From Halomonas sp. BDJS001 (GTDB lineage: Bacteria; Pseudomonadota; Gammaproteobacteria; Pseudomonadales; Halomonadaceae): a stretch of 64,000 nt of DNA. A program made the translations under genes and the position numbers. Positions within the stretch are counted from its first letter, which is position 1. The number at the start of each line of letters is the position of its first letter. Under the pieces are notes generated by a model. The model was not told the origin of the DNA. It made no database searches and saw only the letters and a program-made list of their open reading frames with translations. Shown in pieces: positions 35,921 to 45,172 of this stretch. Location: contig NZ_CP110535.1 in assembly GCF_026104355.1 (NCBI RefSeq), positions 2,170,001 through 2,234,000 of the forward strand, in the 5' to 3' direction.

Positions 35921-36838
35921 ATGGATCCACTATCAGATGTACTCTCGCTCCTGAAACCGCGTAGCTATGTTTCCTCTGGTGTGGAAGCTGGAGGCGAATG
36001 GTCACTCCAATTCCCGCATCAGAATAAGCTACTCAAGTGTTATGCCGTGGTCTCCGGCGAATGTTGGTTGGCTGTGGATGGTGTTCCTGATGCTGTAAAT
36101 CTGCAGAAGGGCGACTGTTTCGTTCTACCGAGCGGACGGCCTTTTCGATTGGCGAGTGATATGTCGCTGCCGCCAGAGCCCTCCAGCAATTATTTCCCCC
36201 CACCACGTCCTGGCGCCGTCGTAAAGGTTAACGGCGGCGGCGATTTCTTTATCGTGGGCAGTCGGTTCGGCGTCAGCGGGGGGTATGCCGGTCTGCTAAT
36301 GGACATGTTGCCGCCCATCGTTCACATCCGCAACGAGACTGAGCAGGCAGCATTACGGTGGTCTGTGGAAAGAATGATGAAGGAGTTACACGACCCAGAG
36401 CCCGGTGGCTTCCTGATTGCCCAGCACCTCGCTCATATGATGCTGGTTCAGGCGTTAAGGCTACATATGATGGAAGGCGTAATGAACGACGGGGGGTGGC
36501 TTGTGGGCGTAGCGGACAAACAGTTGGGGCCGGCCATTAATGCCATCCACGCCGACCCTGCGCACCGCTGGACGCTGCAGTCGCTGGCAGAGTGTGCCTG
36601 CATGTCGCGCTCGGCTTTCGCTCAGAAGTTTAAGGAAACAATCGGAGCCTCGCCCATGGAGTACGTGACGCGTTGGCGCATGCTACTGGCGGGAGAGAGA
36701 CTGGAGAACTCTCAGGATCCTGTTTCCGTTATCTCACTATCACTCGGGTACGAATCCGAAAGCGCGTTCAGCACTGCGTTCAAACGGGTCATGGGCGTTT
36801 CGCCGCGACAGTATAGTCGTGGCGCCAACCTAGCGTAG
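35921..36838 (+). CDS. AraC-family transcriptional regulator, cupin sensor type
   Basis: A 305-residue regulator. The N-terminal AraC-binding cupin (LLKCYAVVSGECWLAVDGVP, QKGDCFVLPSGRPF) is followed by a double helix-turn-helix (SLAECACMSRSAFAQKFKET ... LSLGYESESAFSTAFKRVMG) ending GVSPRQYSRG. I chose the ATG at 35921 (MDPLSDV), which has AGGAG five bases upstream. It may control the divergent RND operon or the downstream cupin gene. Confidence 0.9.
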   Translation: MDPLSDVLSLLKPRSYVSSGVEAGGEWSLQFPHQNKLLKCYAVVSGECWLAVDGVPDAVNLQKGDCFVLPSGRPFRLASDMSLPPEPSSNYFPPPRPGAVVKVNGGGDFFIVGSRFGVSGGYAGLLMDMLPPIVHIRNETEQAALRWSVERMMKELHDPEPGGFLIAQHLAHMMLVQALRLHMMEGVMNDGGWLVGVADKQLGPAINAIHADPAHRWTLQSLAECACMSRSAFAQKFKETIGASPMEYVTRWRMLLAGERLENSQDPVSVISLSLGYESESAFSTAFKRVMGVSPRQYSRGANLA

Positions 36839-37047
36839 ATCGATGAAAGTCATGAAAATAGCATCATGGCCCTCCAGCACTTTTTCAAAAACTTGTAAAA
36901 GGAACAGGTACCGCAATGGTTTGCCCATCCTGTTAGTGATTTTACCCGTATAACAAACCATATTTACCAGGATGTGAGGTACACACAGTCTTGCTTTCTC
37001 GGCGGAAAGCAACAAGCTTGCGCCACCCTTTAGATGGAGAAAGCATC

Positions 37048-37578
37048 ATGGTAGTGTTCAGCTTAAAAGCCCTAAGAAGAATGGACGGCACTGGCTTAGG
37101 GACTCGCTTTGCTTTTTTGTTGGCATGCGCCGCTGCGCTGCTTGGCTCGTTGGTCTGCATTCCTGCATATTCGAGCGGCGTCGACCAAATCCCTTCCACC
37201 GAAGGAAGAACGTACGTGGTTCCTTACGAAGTTGCCGAGGCTCAGTTCATGCCGCTTTACCCTGATAATCCAAACAGCCCTCAGATCTCGGTGCTGTGGG
37301 GGAATCCTCAGACTGGTTCATCGGCAGCGCTGTTTCGGTTCCCTCAGAATTATGGAGGTCGCTTCCACAGTCATAGCGCGGCTTACCACCTGTCGCTTAT
37401 AGAGGGGACTATGAAGCACTGGGATGAAGGGCAACGTGAAGCAGACGTGTCGATTCAGACAGTGGGCGCCTATTGGTATCAGCCTGGAGACCAGTTGCAC
37501 TCTGACAATTGCTTATCAGAGTTCTGTGTCGCCTTCGTGGTCTTCGATGGTGCGATCGACTCACACTACGCCGACTAG
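37048..37578 (+). CDS. Exported cupin-domain protein
   Basis: A 176-residue protein. A hydrophobic segment (FAFLLACAAALLGSLVCIPA) acts as signal peptide. The rest is a single cupin barrel with likely metal ligands in GGRFHSHSAAYHLSLIEGTM and a C-terminal PGDQLHSDNC. Similar proteins are annotated as DUF4437/ChrR-like cupins; the activity is unknown. The start at 37048 has GGAGAA seven bases upstream; a longer reading from 36991 is possible. Convergent with the XRE gene. Confidence 0.8.
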   Translation: MVVFSLKALRRMDGTGLGTRFAFLLACAAALLGSLVCIPAYSSGVDQIPSTEGRTYVVPYEVAEAQFMPLYPDNPNSPQISVLWGNPQTGSSAALFRFPQNYGGRFHSHSAAYHLSLIEGTMKHWDEGQREADVSIQTVGAYWYQPGDQLHSDNCLSEFCVAFVVFDGAIDSHYAD

Positions 37579-37604
37579 CATCTTTAAAGGGGTCGGCCGA
37601 GAGG

Positions 37605-38441
37605 TTATCCGGAGTGGCTCAGCCGATCCATTTTTTCCAAGTCGGAGCGTTCCGCCGGGTTGTAGATCATCAGTTTGAGATCAGGCCGTCCGTCAATCGC
37701 AAAGGATGAAAACTCGAAGGTGATTTCTCCCACCACTGCGTGGAAAATTGTCTTCGATCCTTCCCCGGCGGTATGCACATCATTTTCTCTCCACATGCGC
37801 GTGAAATCTGTACTTTTGCTTGAAATTTCCGCCACGAGTTCAGCAGATCGCGGATTCTCGCCCATACGTGCGGTTTCTGCGCGAAAGGTTGCCACTAGAA
37901 ACCGTGCCACTGCCTCCCAGTCGTTTTGGGCCGCGCGTGTCGCCGGATCAAGGAACATAAGCCTCAATATGTTTCGTTGATCGGGAGGTAGTGCCGCGTA
38001 ATCCGTGAGCGCTAGTTGAGCTGCTCGGTTCCAGCCAACAATGTCCCATGTTGAGGTTGCGACAGTCGCTGGGATCATAGGCATAGCGTCGAGAAAGCGT
38101 TGCAGTCGCCCCGAGATACCCTCTTGCACAGAGGAGTGGGCTTTTGGCGGGTGACCGATGCCGACCAAGAATAGATGCTCGCGCTCGGCTTCGGTCAGCA
38201 TCAGCGCTTTAGCAAGGCTTTCGAGTACGCGCACTGATGGTGCGCCCCCACGTCCCTGTTCGAGCCACGTATACCATGTTGTGCTGATATGGGCTCGCTG
38301 AGCGACTTCTTCGCGCCGAAGGCCAGGTGTTCTTCTGCGCCCTCCGAAACCAAGCGCTAGCGCATCAAGTCGCTGTCGCCGATCCTTTAAGAAAGCACCA
38401 AGGCTATTGGAGTCGCAAGGTGGAGCCAGCGTGTTAGTCAT
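37605..38441 (-). CDS. Helix-turn-helix (XRE) regulator with MmyB-like ligand domain
   Basis: A 278-residue regulator. The N-terminal XRE domain contains GRRRTPGLRREEVAQRAHIS and TTWYTWLEQGRG. The C-terminal MmyB-like domain (WDIVGWNRAAQLALTDYAAL, WEAVARFLVATFRAETARMG) is a PAS-like pocket known in this family to bind fatty acids. It diverges from the SDR gene at 38534, the classic arrangement for these regulators and their short-chain dehydrogenase targets. The start at 38441 (MTNTLAPP) is chosen over the longer reading because it gives the usual family start. Confidence 0.88.
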   Translation of the reverse strand: MTNTLAPPCDSNSLGAFLKDRRQRLDALALGFGGRRRTPGLRREEVAQRAHISTTWYTWLEQGRGGAPSVRVLESLAKALMLTEAEREHLFLVGIGHPPKAHSSVQEGISGRLQRFLDAMPMIPATVATSTWDIVGWNRAAQLALTDYAALPPDQRNILRLMFLDPATRAAQNDWEAVARFLVATFRAETARMGENPRSAELVAEISSKSTDFTRMWRENDVHTAGEGSKTIFHAVVGEITFEFSSFAIDGRPDLKLMIYNPAERSDLEKMDRLSHSG

Positions 38442-38533
38442 TATACACCTATAAAGCCACCTATTTATCTGGATAAAGATTGATCGATATTCTCTCCCCT
38501 GACAAGCATTCATTGACAGGAAGGGGAAGCGTT

Positions 38534-39424
38534 ATGAAGGTTTTTGTGACTGGTGCTACAGGCTTTGTCGGCACAGCCGTTACGAGGGAACTGCTTGTCA
38601 ATGGCCATCAAGTTCTGGGGTTGGCCCGCTCCGATCAAAGTGCGGATAAACTCAGGCAGCTAGGAGCTGAAGCACTTCGTGGTGATCTTGAAATGCCTAG
38701 ATCGCTCCGCCAGGGGGCGATGGCGTCAGAGGCGGTCATCCATACAGGTTTCATCCATGATTTCTCACGTTTTGCAGAAGCCTGTGATATAGACCGTGCA
38801 GCTATCGAGACACTCGGTGCGGCTATTGAAAATACCCAAAAGCCTTTGATCGTCACGGCTGGGGTTGCCTTCATTGAAGCCGCGGGCTCCATCACGGTCG
38901 AGAATGATCCAGCATTTCCGCCGTCAGCCACCTATCCCCGTGCTTCAGAGGCGGTCGCAAGGACTCTCTCTGATCAGGGCGTCTTGACGAGCGTTATGCG
39001 ACTACCCCCCTCGGTGCATGGGATGGGCGACCATGGCTTCGTTCCGATACTTATCGACATCGCCCGGCAGAAGGGCGTATCAGCCTATATTGGGAAGGGT
39101 GAAAATGCTTGGCCTGCGGTGCATGTACACGATGCCGCTCGCGCTTTTTGCCTTGCTGTAGAACGGGGCTCGCGCAATGAGATATATCACGCGGTGGCTG
39201 AACAAGGCATTCCATTCCGACAGATTGCAGAAGCGATTGCGATTGACCTCGACGTTCCCTGCGTGTCGTTGACTATGGATGAGGCACGCGATCATTTCGG
39301 CTGGTTTTTGGGCTTTGCGAGTATAGATCAGCCTACATCCAGTGCTGTGACGCGCACCATCCTAGGGTGGTGCCCTACTGGGCCAGATCTTCTGACCGAT
39401 CTAATGGAAACCGATTATTTTTAG
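38534..39424 (+). CDS. NAD-dependent epimerase/dehydratase-like SDR
   Basis: A 296-residue extended/atypical SDR: MKVFVTGATGFVGTAVTREL (TGxxGxxG), ARSDQSADKLRQLGAEALRG, and a YPRASEAVA segment carrying Tyr but with Ser or Ala in place of the classic YxxxK lysine. It is cytosolic and probably acts on a small alcohol, ketone or sugar-like substrate. It is divergent from the MmyB-type XRE regulator, its likely repressor. AAGGGGAAG precedes the ATG. Confidence 0.88.
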   Translation: MKVFVTGATGFVGTAVTRELLVNGHQVLGLARSDQSADKLRQLGAEALRGDLEMPRSLRQGAMASEAVIHTGFIHDFSRFAEACDIDRAAIETLGAAIENTQKPLIVTAGVAFIEAAGSITVENDPAFPPSATYPRASEAVARTLSDQGVLTSVMRLPPSVHGMGDHGFVPILIDIARQKGVSAYIGKGENAWPAVHVHDAARAFCLAVERGSRNEIYHAVAEQGIPFRQIAEAIAIDLDVPCVSLTMDEARDHFGWFLGFASIDQPTSSAVTRTILGWCPTGPDLLTDLMETDYF

Positions 39425-39564
39425 TCGAAATAGGCGGAGGCTGGAAAAGGTAGCACGTCTGTTGGTGATATTTATTCACTAGGTCATGCGGCATATAGGT
39501 ATTTATCCCAACAGTTAAAAACAACAGAATAAATATCTCTTCAGAACCCGTCAGGAGCTCCTTT

Positions 39565-40074
39565 ATGAAGCCAGGAATTATAGTTGGCACTTTATTACTT
39601 GCGATCGCTGTTGCTACTCAGGCAAGCGAGCCTTTACTGCCTGCTTCCGAACCCAATCAGGTTGCCGGAACGTGGCGCATGGTATCAGCCACATTAGAAA
39701 ACGATGGGATTACCGAGCTTCCTTATGGTGAGAATCCACAGGGCATGCTGGTTTTCACTACTGACATGCACTTCGTCGAGGTATTAACCAATGGGGACAC
39801 CGAACGTTTTGAGTCAAATACACGTGGCGGTGGCACTGATGAAGAGAATAGCCGTGCCATGGCTTCGAGTATTGGTTTCTTCGGTAGTTATACCGTCGAT
39901 GAGCAGGGGCGCTTCACCGGTAATTACGTAGAAGGTTCTACGTTCCCTAACTGGGTGGGCAGTGAGAGAAGCTCGCGGGAGCTTCAACTGAGAGTGGAAG
40001 GCGATCGGATGTACGAAACGTTCACTCGCCCTGGTGGAGGGCGAGTCAGTGCAGAGTTTATGCGCGTTCAATAG
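39565..40074 (+). CDS. Exported lipocalin-like domain protein
   Basis: A 169-residue protein with a signal peptide (MKPGIIVGTLLLAIAVATQA) and a lipocalin-like domain of the type found with GTWRMVSATLENDG ... GMLVFTTDMHFVEVLTN and a DGRFTG-like strand. Such proteins bind small hydrophobic ligands. It stands alone, with AGGAGCTCC upstream of the ATG. Convergent with the histidine kinase gene. Confidence 0.8.
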   Translation: MKPGIIVGTLLLAIAVATQASEPLLPASEPNQVAGTWRMVSATLENDGITELPYGENPQGMLVFTTDMHFVEVLTNGDTERFESNTRGGGTDEENSRAMASSIGFFGSYTVDEQGRFTGNYVEGSTFPNWVGSERSSRELQLRVEGDRMYETFTRPGGGRVSAEFMRVQ

Positions 40075-40143
40075 TGCACACGAAGCCTTAGCAAAGCGCA
40101 ATCGTCGGCTAGTTGATAGGCTTTTAAGGAGAGAGTAGGGCTA

Positions 40144-41517
40144 TCACCCTTTGGTTGCAGGTAGCTGGATCTTAATGCCAAAACCACGACCCTCAAGCCC
40201 GACGTTGCATCTTAACTGTCCGCCATGCGAAGCGACAACGCGTTCGACCAGCGCTAGGCCCATGCCAATACCCTGAGTGCGATGACCATTTTCAGCGCGG
40301 TAGAAGCGCTCGAACACTCGCTCGTAATTACCATCGGGAATGCCGGGGCCATTGTCGGCAACGCTTAAGGTCGCCATTCGAGCATGTCCTTCATCTTCGA
40401 CCCAAGTTTCCAGCCGTACACGCGTTCCCGGGCCTCCATGACGTAAGGCATTGTCGAGCAGGTTGCGAACCAGTATGCCGAGGTCATCAATGTCACCATG
40501 TACCGGCGCGTGACCTCCTGCGACTTCGATGGATTGGTCACTGCGTAACGCAACCAACTCGAACTCGTCGGCCACCATCCCCGCAATCATTGCCAGATCC
40601 ACATCCTGCGCGCGCGCGGCTGAACCGCCGGACTCCACCCGCGCGGTATCAAGCAGTTGTTGCGCCAGTCGCGAGGTGCGCTCGATACCTGCGATGAGAT
40701 GATCAAGCGCTTCGCCCGCTTCTTCTTGGTCGCTAGCGTGCTGTAGCACTTGTGCCTGGGTCAGCAGCGCTGCCAAGGGCGTGCGTAATTCGTGGGCGGC
40801 CTCACCGATAAACTCGCGTTCATGCTGAAGCGCCTGCGCCAATCGAGCCATCAATTGGTTGAACGAACGCACCAGCGGCGTGAATTCGTTTGGTAATCCA
40901 TGTTCGGGCAACGGTGCCAGATCAAGAGGGGCACGGGTTGCGAGCGACTTGCTGACGCGCAGCACTGGTCTCAGCGACCAGTGGATCACCAGCCATATCG
41001 CGACACCGATACCGAACAGGAGCAACAGTGCTGTGAGTAGGGTCGGGCCGAGCCAGCGCATCAATTCCGCCCGGATGGCCGATGTCGGCACGCCTACCTG
41101 CACCTGCACTCGTCGGTCGGCGTCGCTGACGGCGAATACGCGCCAGGGCACGCCAGCAACGGTGGCATCGGCAAAGCCATCAACGAAGTCCGGCGCCATC
41201 GGGTACGCTGGTGCCGGACGCGACGACATCAATCGTCGCCCCGTACCATGCTCCCAGGCTTGGAAACCGAGCGCGCCGAACTTGCCTTCCGCGGGCAGCG
41301 TCTCACCGCTGAGCAGAAATTGCTGCTGTTGGCCTGCGGTGGCGATATCCGCTGGCAGCGACTGCAGTATCTGCTCGGCAATATTGCGCAGCATGCCATC
41401 TATCTCGCCACCCTGGCGCTCCAGCACGTTGACGTACTGAATGGCGAATCCGATAGCCCAAGTAGAGAGCAGCACTGTGGCCAGCGCAACCAGCAATCGT
41501 GTGCGTAGCGCGCGCAT
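40144..41517 (-). CDS. Two-component sensor histidine kinase, QseC/PmrB-like
   Basis: A 457-residue kinase with two transmembrane helices (about 8-28 and 160-180), a periplasmic domain, a HAMP region (SLRPVLRVSKSLATRAPLDL), a phosphoacceptor segment FIGEAAHELRTPLAALLTQA, and an ATPase domain (LLDNALRHGGPG, SVADNGPGIPDGN, GIGMGLALVERVV). It overlaps the response regulator gene by 1 bp (TAATG-type junction at 41517) and works with it. The signal is unknown. Confidence 0.92.
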   Translation of the reverse strand: MRALRTRLLVALATVLLSTWAIGFAIQYVNVLERQGGEIDGMLRNIAEQILQSLPADIATAGQQQQFLLSGETLPAEGKFGALGFQAWEHGTGRRLMSSRPAPAYPMAPDFVDGFADATVAGVPWRVFAVSDADRRVQVQVGVPTSAIRAELMRWLGPTLLTALLLLFGIGVAIWLVIHWSLRPVLRVSKSLATRAPLDLAPLPEHGLPNEFTPLVRSFNQLMARLAQALQHEREFIGEAAHELRTPLAALLTQAQVLQHASDQEEAGEALDHLIAGIERTSRLAQQLLDTARVESGGSAARAQDVDLAMIAGMVADEFELVALRSDQSIEVAGGHAPVHGDIDDLGILVRNLLDNALRHGGPGTRVRLETWVEDEGHARMATLSVADNGPGIPDGNYERVFERFYRAENGHRTQGIGMGLALVERVVASHGGQLRCNVGLEGRGFGIKIQLPATKG

Positions 41518-42182
41518 TAGTGTTCATCCCCGAGGCGATAGCCGAACCCGAGCTCTGTTACCACTACGCCATCACCAAGCTTGCGCCTTAGTTGGTGTAC
41601 GAAGACCGCAACGGTGTTGCTGCCGATCTCCGTATCGTCACCGTAGAGCCGATCCTGCAATTGATCACGACTGAGAACACGGCCACGAGACTCGAACAGT
41701 GCCAGCAGTAGACGGAACTCGTGCGCACTGAGGCTAATACGCTGACCTTCACGGGTCACAACCCGCGCAGCGGGATCGATCTCGACATCACGCCACCGCA
41801 ACACGGGGGTGACTGCGCCACGACTGCGGCGCAGCACCGCACGTAGCCGTGCCAGCATTTCGTCGCGCTGAAACGGCTTGACGATGTAGTCGTCAGCACC
41901 AACGTCCAGCCCGCGGACGCGGTCGCTCAACTGATCGCGTGCGGTAATGATCAGCACCGGCGTCGGGTCGTAGCGACTGCGCATCGAGGACAGCACCTCC
42001 AATCCTGAGCCGCCCGGCAGCCCGAGATCAAGTAGAACTGCGACGAATGCGTGGTCGACCAGTGCTGTACGCGCGGATGCAACGTCTTTGCAATGCACAA
42101 CGCGCCAGCCTTCCTGGCCAAGGGCGGATGACAGCGCACGACCCAGCATGTGGTCGTCTTCAACAAGGAGGATCGCATCCAT
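41517..42182 (-). CDS. Two-component response regulator, QseB/PmrA-like
   Basis: A 221-residue OmpR-type regulator. The receiver domain has ILLVEDDHMLGRALSSAL, the phosphorylated Asp in AVLLDLGLPGGSG and Lys in VKPFQRDE. The winged-helix DNA-binding domain ends TELGFGYRLG. It is first in an operon with its kinase. A box CTTAAT-N5-ATTAAT (42232-42248), of the PmrA/QseB type, lies about 50 bp upstream of the start, so autoregulation is likely. The same box occurs upstream of the MFS-like gene at 45374. Confidence 0.92.
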   Translation of the reverse strand: MDAILLVEDDHMLGRALSSALGQEGWRVVHCKDVASARTALVDHAFVAVLLDLGLPGGSGLEVLSSMRSRYDPTPVLIITARDQLSDRVRGLDVGADDYIVKPFQRDEMLARLRAVLRRSRGAVTPVLRWRDVEIDPAARVVTREGQRISLSAHEFRLLLALFESRGRVLSRDQLQDRLYGDDTEIGSNTVAVFVHQLRRKLGDGVVVTELGFGYRLGDEH

Positions 42183-42231
42183 AGCGGGCAGCTCGATTGA
42201 TAAGGAGAGTCAGCGATATTCCTACATCGAT

Positions 42232-42248
42232 ATTAATAGCGGATTAAG
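42232..42248. promoter_or_regulatory. PmrA/QseB-type direct-repeat box
   Basis: On the minus strand the sequence is CTTAATCCGCTATTAAT, two TTAAT hexamers separated by 5 bp, the layout of PmrA-type boxes (YTTAAK-N5-YTTAAK). A copy is at 45173-45189, and the flanking ~55 bp are also similar. Confidence 0.5.
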
Positions 42249-42390
42249 GCCTGTATTTAAAAGCTGATAGGTGGCCGTACTTATTCATTTACTTAATGAT
42301 GTAGGAAGAACGAGTTAGCCTACCCGGCCATTTAGTCGGCTGTTACCTCGCGAATGTTGTCGAGAAGGTCTGGAAAATAGGGATTCCAGG

Positions 42391-43479
42391 TCAGGCGAGC
42401 ATGATATTCGCCCGTTGCGCTTTGCCCCCATCCCCGAACCAGAGATCTTCAGGGTTATCGGGGCGGGGTATATCATCCTGACCATTTTCATACATTATGT
42501 AGCTCCCTGCTTCACCGTAATAGGCATTTTCAGGAGCAAACAGCACATTCATATGGGAGAAAGTGCTGATGCGCCGTTCGGGTAGGTGACTAACAAGGAC
42601 GGTGACTCGGGGATCATCAAGGTTTTGCGGTGTATCACCGTACCAAACGAAGCGTGATTTGTTATGAGGAAAGCGATCTTGAAAGGCAGTGAGTGTCGCA
42701 TTGGGGTCAAGGACACTATCATGTTGACTCATCGTCATTAGGACAGGTTTGTTAAAGCGTGCGGTGTCGAGATTTTTTTGTACTCTGCTGACCGAGCGAT
42801 AATAGAGGGAGGCCCCTTGCGTGGGCAGGGACTGGTAGGTGGCGATATTGTCTTCGTCATCGATATTAAGCCAGTCCCAGAAGTAAGAAATGGCTGGGGT
42901 GAGAAACAGATAGTTGGTATCAGGATAAAACCCCGGAGAAAACAGCAGTATCCCCTCGATATTGTCATCTGTGTACGCATGGGAAGTGACCAGATTACCG
43001 CCAGTTGAGAAACCGCCGAGCCAAAGTTCGTCGACCTCCTCTGCCAGCAGGTTGGCGTGATGGGCAATGATATTTTCCCAATCCTTACTGTTAGCTAGCA
43101 TCAAATCGGCAGGTCGGGTGCCGTGCCCAGGCAACAGGATGGAGCGAACCAGCCAGCCGTCATTCGCCATGGCAGTCGCGATATCAATAAAATACCACGG
43201 GCTTGCGCCCAGTCCGTGAACTAACAAGATACCGCGCTGCGCCGGTTCAGCGGGACGGATTTCAAACGGCGTATTCAGCTCTATTTCAAGGTCGTGGTTT
43301 TCACCGATAAAAGCGCGATGATCGGCAATCCACGCACGGGTTTCGCGCACATATTGATCAAAACTCTCCTGCTCATAGGGAGGCAGGTTTTCTGACGGTT
43401 GAAACTGCGGGGAATTCGGCGGCACGGTACAAGAGGCCAGCAAGAGAAGGGACAGTAGGATATTAAGGCGGCGAAACAT
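42391..43479 (-). CDS. Alpha/beta hydrolase lipoprotein
   Basis: A 362-residue protein starting MFRRLNILLSLLLLASC, a lipoprotein signal with lipobox cysteine. The alpha/beta hydrolase fold is evident: HGLGASPW oxyanion region (GILLVHGLG), the nucleophile elbow LGGFSTGGN, an Asp near VLDPN and a His in FSHMN. Proteins of this kind are esterase/lipase-like and face the periplasm. GGAG lies six bases before the ATG at 43479. The leader contains the start of a second, RidA-like reading frame (43522). Confidence 0.87.
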   Translation of the reverse strand: MFRRLNILLSLLLLASCTVPPNSPQFQPSENLPPYEQESFDQYVRETRAWIADHRAFIGENHDLEIELNTPFEIRPAEPAQRGILLVHGLGASPWYFIDIATAMANDGWLVRSILLPGHGTRPADLMLANSKDWENIIAHHANLLAEEVDELWLGGFSTGGNLVTSHAYTDDNIEGILLFSPGFYPDTNYLFLTPAISYFWDWLNIDDEDNIATYQSLPTQGASLYYRSVSRVQKNLDTARFNKPVLMTMSQHDSVLDPNATLTAFQDRFPHNKSRFVWYGDTPQNLDDPRVTVLVSHLPERRISTFSHMNVLFAPENAYYGEAGSYIMYENGQDDIPRPDNPEDLWFGDGGKAQRANIMLA

Positions 43480-43522
43480 GAAACACTCCATCTTTAAGGA
43501 GCTTGCGTCTTAAAACATGCAT
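43463..43522 (-). pseudogene. RidA-like leader relict overlapping the hydrolase start
   Basis: AGGAGGTTGTC followed by ATG at 43522 reads MHVLRRKLLKDGVFHVSPP and stop (19 residues). The leader and first codons match those of the RidA gene at 29585 (MHILKRKPL, same AGGAGGTTGT). It looks like a duplicated ridA 5' end left upstream of the hydrolase gene. Its stop falls inside the hydrolase's first codons, so translation coupling is conceivable. Confidence 0.45.
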
Positions 43523-43562
43523 GACAACCTCCTACGTGAGTTCAGCTGTGTGCTTGCACGGA

Positions 43563-44498
43563 TTATTGATCGAGAAATCGCGTTTCATGCTGATAGGCTT
43601 CCACGATCTCGGCGAGTATCGAGACGGCTAGCATGGATGCATCTCGCATTGATGGGATCAACCCAACGGGGCCGCGGATTCGACTGATCTGATTCTCAGT
43701 AAAACCAGCGTGAACACGAAGACTGTCGCAGCGACGGGCATGAGTTGCCTTGCTTCCAATAGCGCCGATATAGAAGGCGGATCCTTCAAGCGCTTGAGCA
43801 AGGAGCTTTTCCTCCCAATCGACATCATGAAAGGCTAGGAGAAAGGCAGTCCAGGGATCATCGTCCAATTCTGGCAGCGTTGAAGGCACCGTCAACTTGG
43901 TAACGTCGTTGATGCCTTGTCGCTGAGCTTCTTGGATGTCTGTGCCATCACGGAGTTGCAGCTCGGTTTGAATACCACTTGCCATTGCAAGTCGGGCTAG
44001 CGCTAAACTGTCGGCACCTCGTCCGGCGATGCGCAGACGTAGCTTGGGTGTGTATGGAAAAGACAATACACTTGCGGCTGTCGGTTGCCCCAGTTGGAGG
44101 TCTCCAGTTTCCGTGAGATTGAGTGTGACTTTCAGGCGAGAAGCGAGCCGATAATGGCACGCACTTAGGATATCGGCCTTTGCACTTGGAAGGACGCAAA
44201 TCTCAATGGCACCTCCACAGGGGAGGGGCAAATCCATAAAAGGCGAGCCATTGCCGTATCTAAGCCATGCTGTTTGGCCAGAGCGAAGCGCTTCTCGCGC
44301 ATTATTAACGACATCTGCATCGATACAGCCGCCTGAGATATAGCCGCAACTTTCGCCAGTGTCGGACACGGCCATCAGAGCACCCGGCATGCGCACCGAG
44401 CCGCCTTCTGTCGATGTCACTATAACAAGAGCCACTTTGCTTTTCTGAGACCAAGAGATCCACTGCCCAAGAACATCCTGAGCATGTTCAAAATACAT
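43563..44498 (-). CDS. XdhC/PaoD-family molybdenum cofactor insertion chaperone
   Basis: A 311-residue protein of the XdhC family. The first domain has STEGGSVRMPGALMAVSDTG, GYISGGCIDADVV and the LPLPCGGAIEICVLP cysteine motif. The second domain is Rossmann-like (LRLRIAGRGADSLALARLAM) and ends GSKATHARRCDSL and RGPVGLIPSMRDASMLAVSI. XdhC/PaoD binds the molybdenum cofactor, oversees its sulfuration and loads it into xanthine-oxidase-type enzymes such as PaoABC. It is the only such chaperone seen here and is 17 kb from the intact paoABC. Start chosen at 44498, with GGGA nine bases upstream. Confidence 0.9.
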   Translation of the reverse strand: MYFEHAQDVLGQWISWSQKSKVALVIVTSTEGGSVRMPGALMAVSDTGESCGYISGGCIDADVVNNAREALRSGQTAWLRYGNGSPFMDLPLPCGGAIEICVLPSAKADILSACHYRLASRLKVTLNLTETGDLQLGQPTAASVLSFPYTPKLRLRIAGRGADSLALARLAMASGIQTELQLRDGTDIQEAQRQGINDVTKLTVPSTLPELDDDPWTAFLLAFHDVDWEEKLLAQALEGSAFYIGAIGSKATHARRCDSLRVHAGFTENQISRIRGPVGLIPSMRDASMLAVSILAEIVEAYQHETRFLDQ

Positions 44499-44892
44499 AG
44501 TCGACATTCCCTTATAGATATGCAATGAGAGCACTTTACTATGGCTGAGCTGTAATAGTGTGTCGTACTTGTATCAGTTTGTCTCAGCGCTAAAACCGCG
44601 CATTTGCTCAAATATTTAAAGGTGAAATAGACTTTATTTAATTATATTTGGCTTGAATGTCACATTTGGCGACAAAACGTCGAAAAAATTGGCATATCGC
44701 GGGTATATCTATCCCATAACATTCTCTTATTCGCCTCAGAGCTGAAGCCCTTAAATGGTTCTGGGCGGATATAAGGTAGTTATTAATACCAAGCAGGAGC
44801 GGCACGCTTAATTATCGGTGGCCACTTTAATTGTTTGGATTAACTTAAAATTATTGTTGCTTAAAACACGTTTTAGTCAGGAGGAGTGAATC
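44499..44892. other. Divergent spacer upstream of small-protein copy 4
   Basis: A 394-bp A/T-rich spacer between the XdhC gene and the small-protein gene at 44893. It ends with CAGGAGGAG, a strong ribosome binding site. I do not find the GATCGGATTAGGCAA block or the AraC/Ohr segment here, so this copy seems differently regulated. Confidence 0.4.
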
Positions 44893-45069
44893 ATGAAAAT
44901 GTTAAACGCAACGCTGGTTATTACATTCATGCTTGTCTCTCATGCAGCGTTTGCTGAGCGGGGGGCGACTAAATATAACAGAGTTACCAATGTCGACGCG
45001 ATAGCCATGCATCAAGACCATGAAGCACGGGAATTGACTCCGTCTGACCTGACCAATAGAAACCCTTAA
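44893..45069 (+). CDS. 58-residue exported small protein, copy 4 (unknown family)
   Basis: Exactly 58 codons, 23 kb from the other three copies. It keeps the start MKMLNATLVITFMLVSHAAF, the cleavage site before ERG, and the end TPSDLTNRNP, nearly the same as copy 3. The middle of the mature part (ATKYNRVTNVDAIAMHQDHE) has changed. The strong ribosome binding site CAGGAGGAG and the unchanged length argue for a translated gene. Predicted exported peptide of 37 residues, no cysteine. A GACAGCTT/AAGCTGCC hairpin follows at 45078-45105. Function unknown. Confidence 0.78.
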   Translation: MKMLNATLVITFMLVSHAAFAERGATKYNRVTNVDAIAMHQDHEARELTPSDLTNRNP

Positions 45070-45172
45070 AAGGTTTTGACAGCTTGCGATATCGGATAAA
45101 GCTGCCAAGTAGGCCGAGAGCAAGCTGCACAGCGACTAATGTGTGCTCAACCAGCGACGTTCCTAAAACGAC

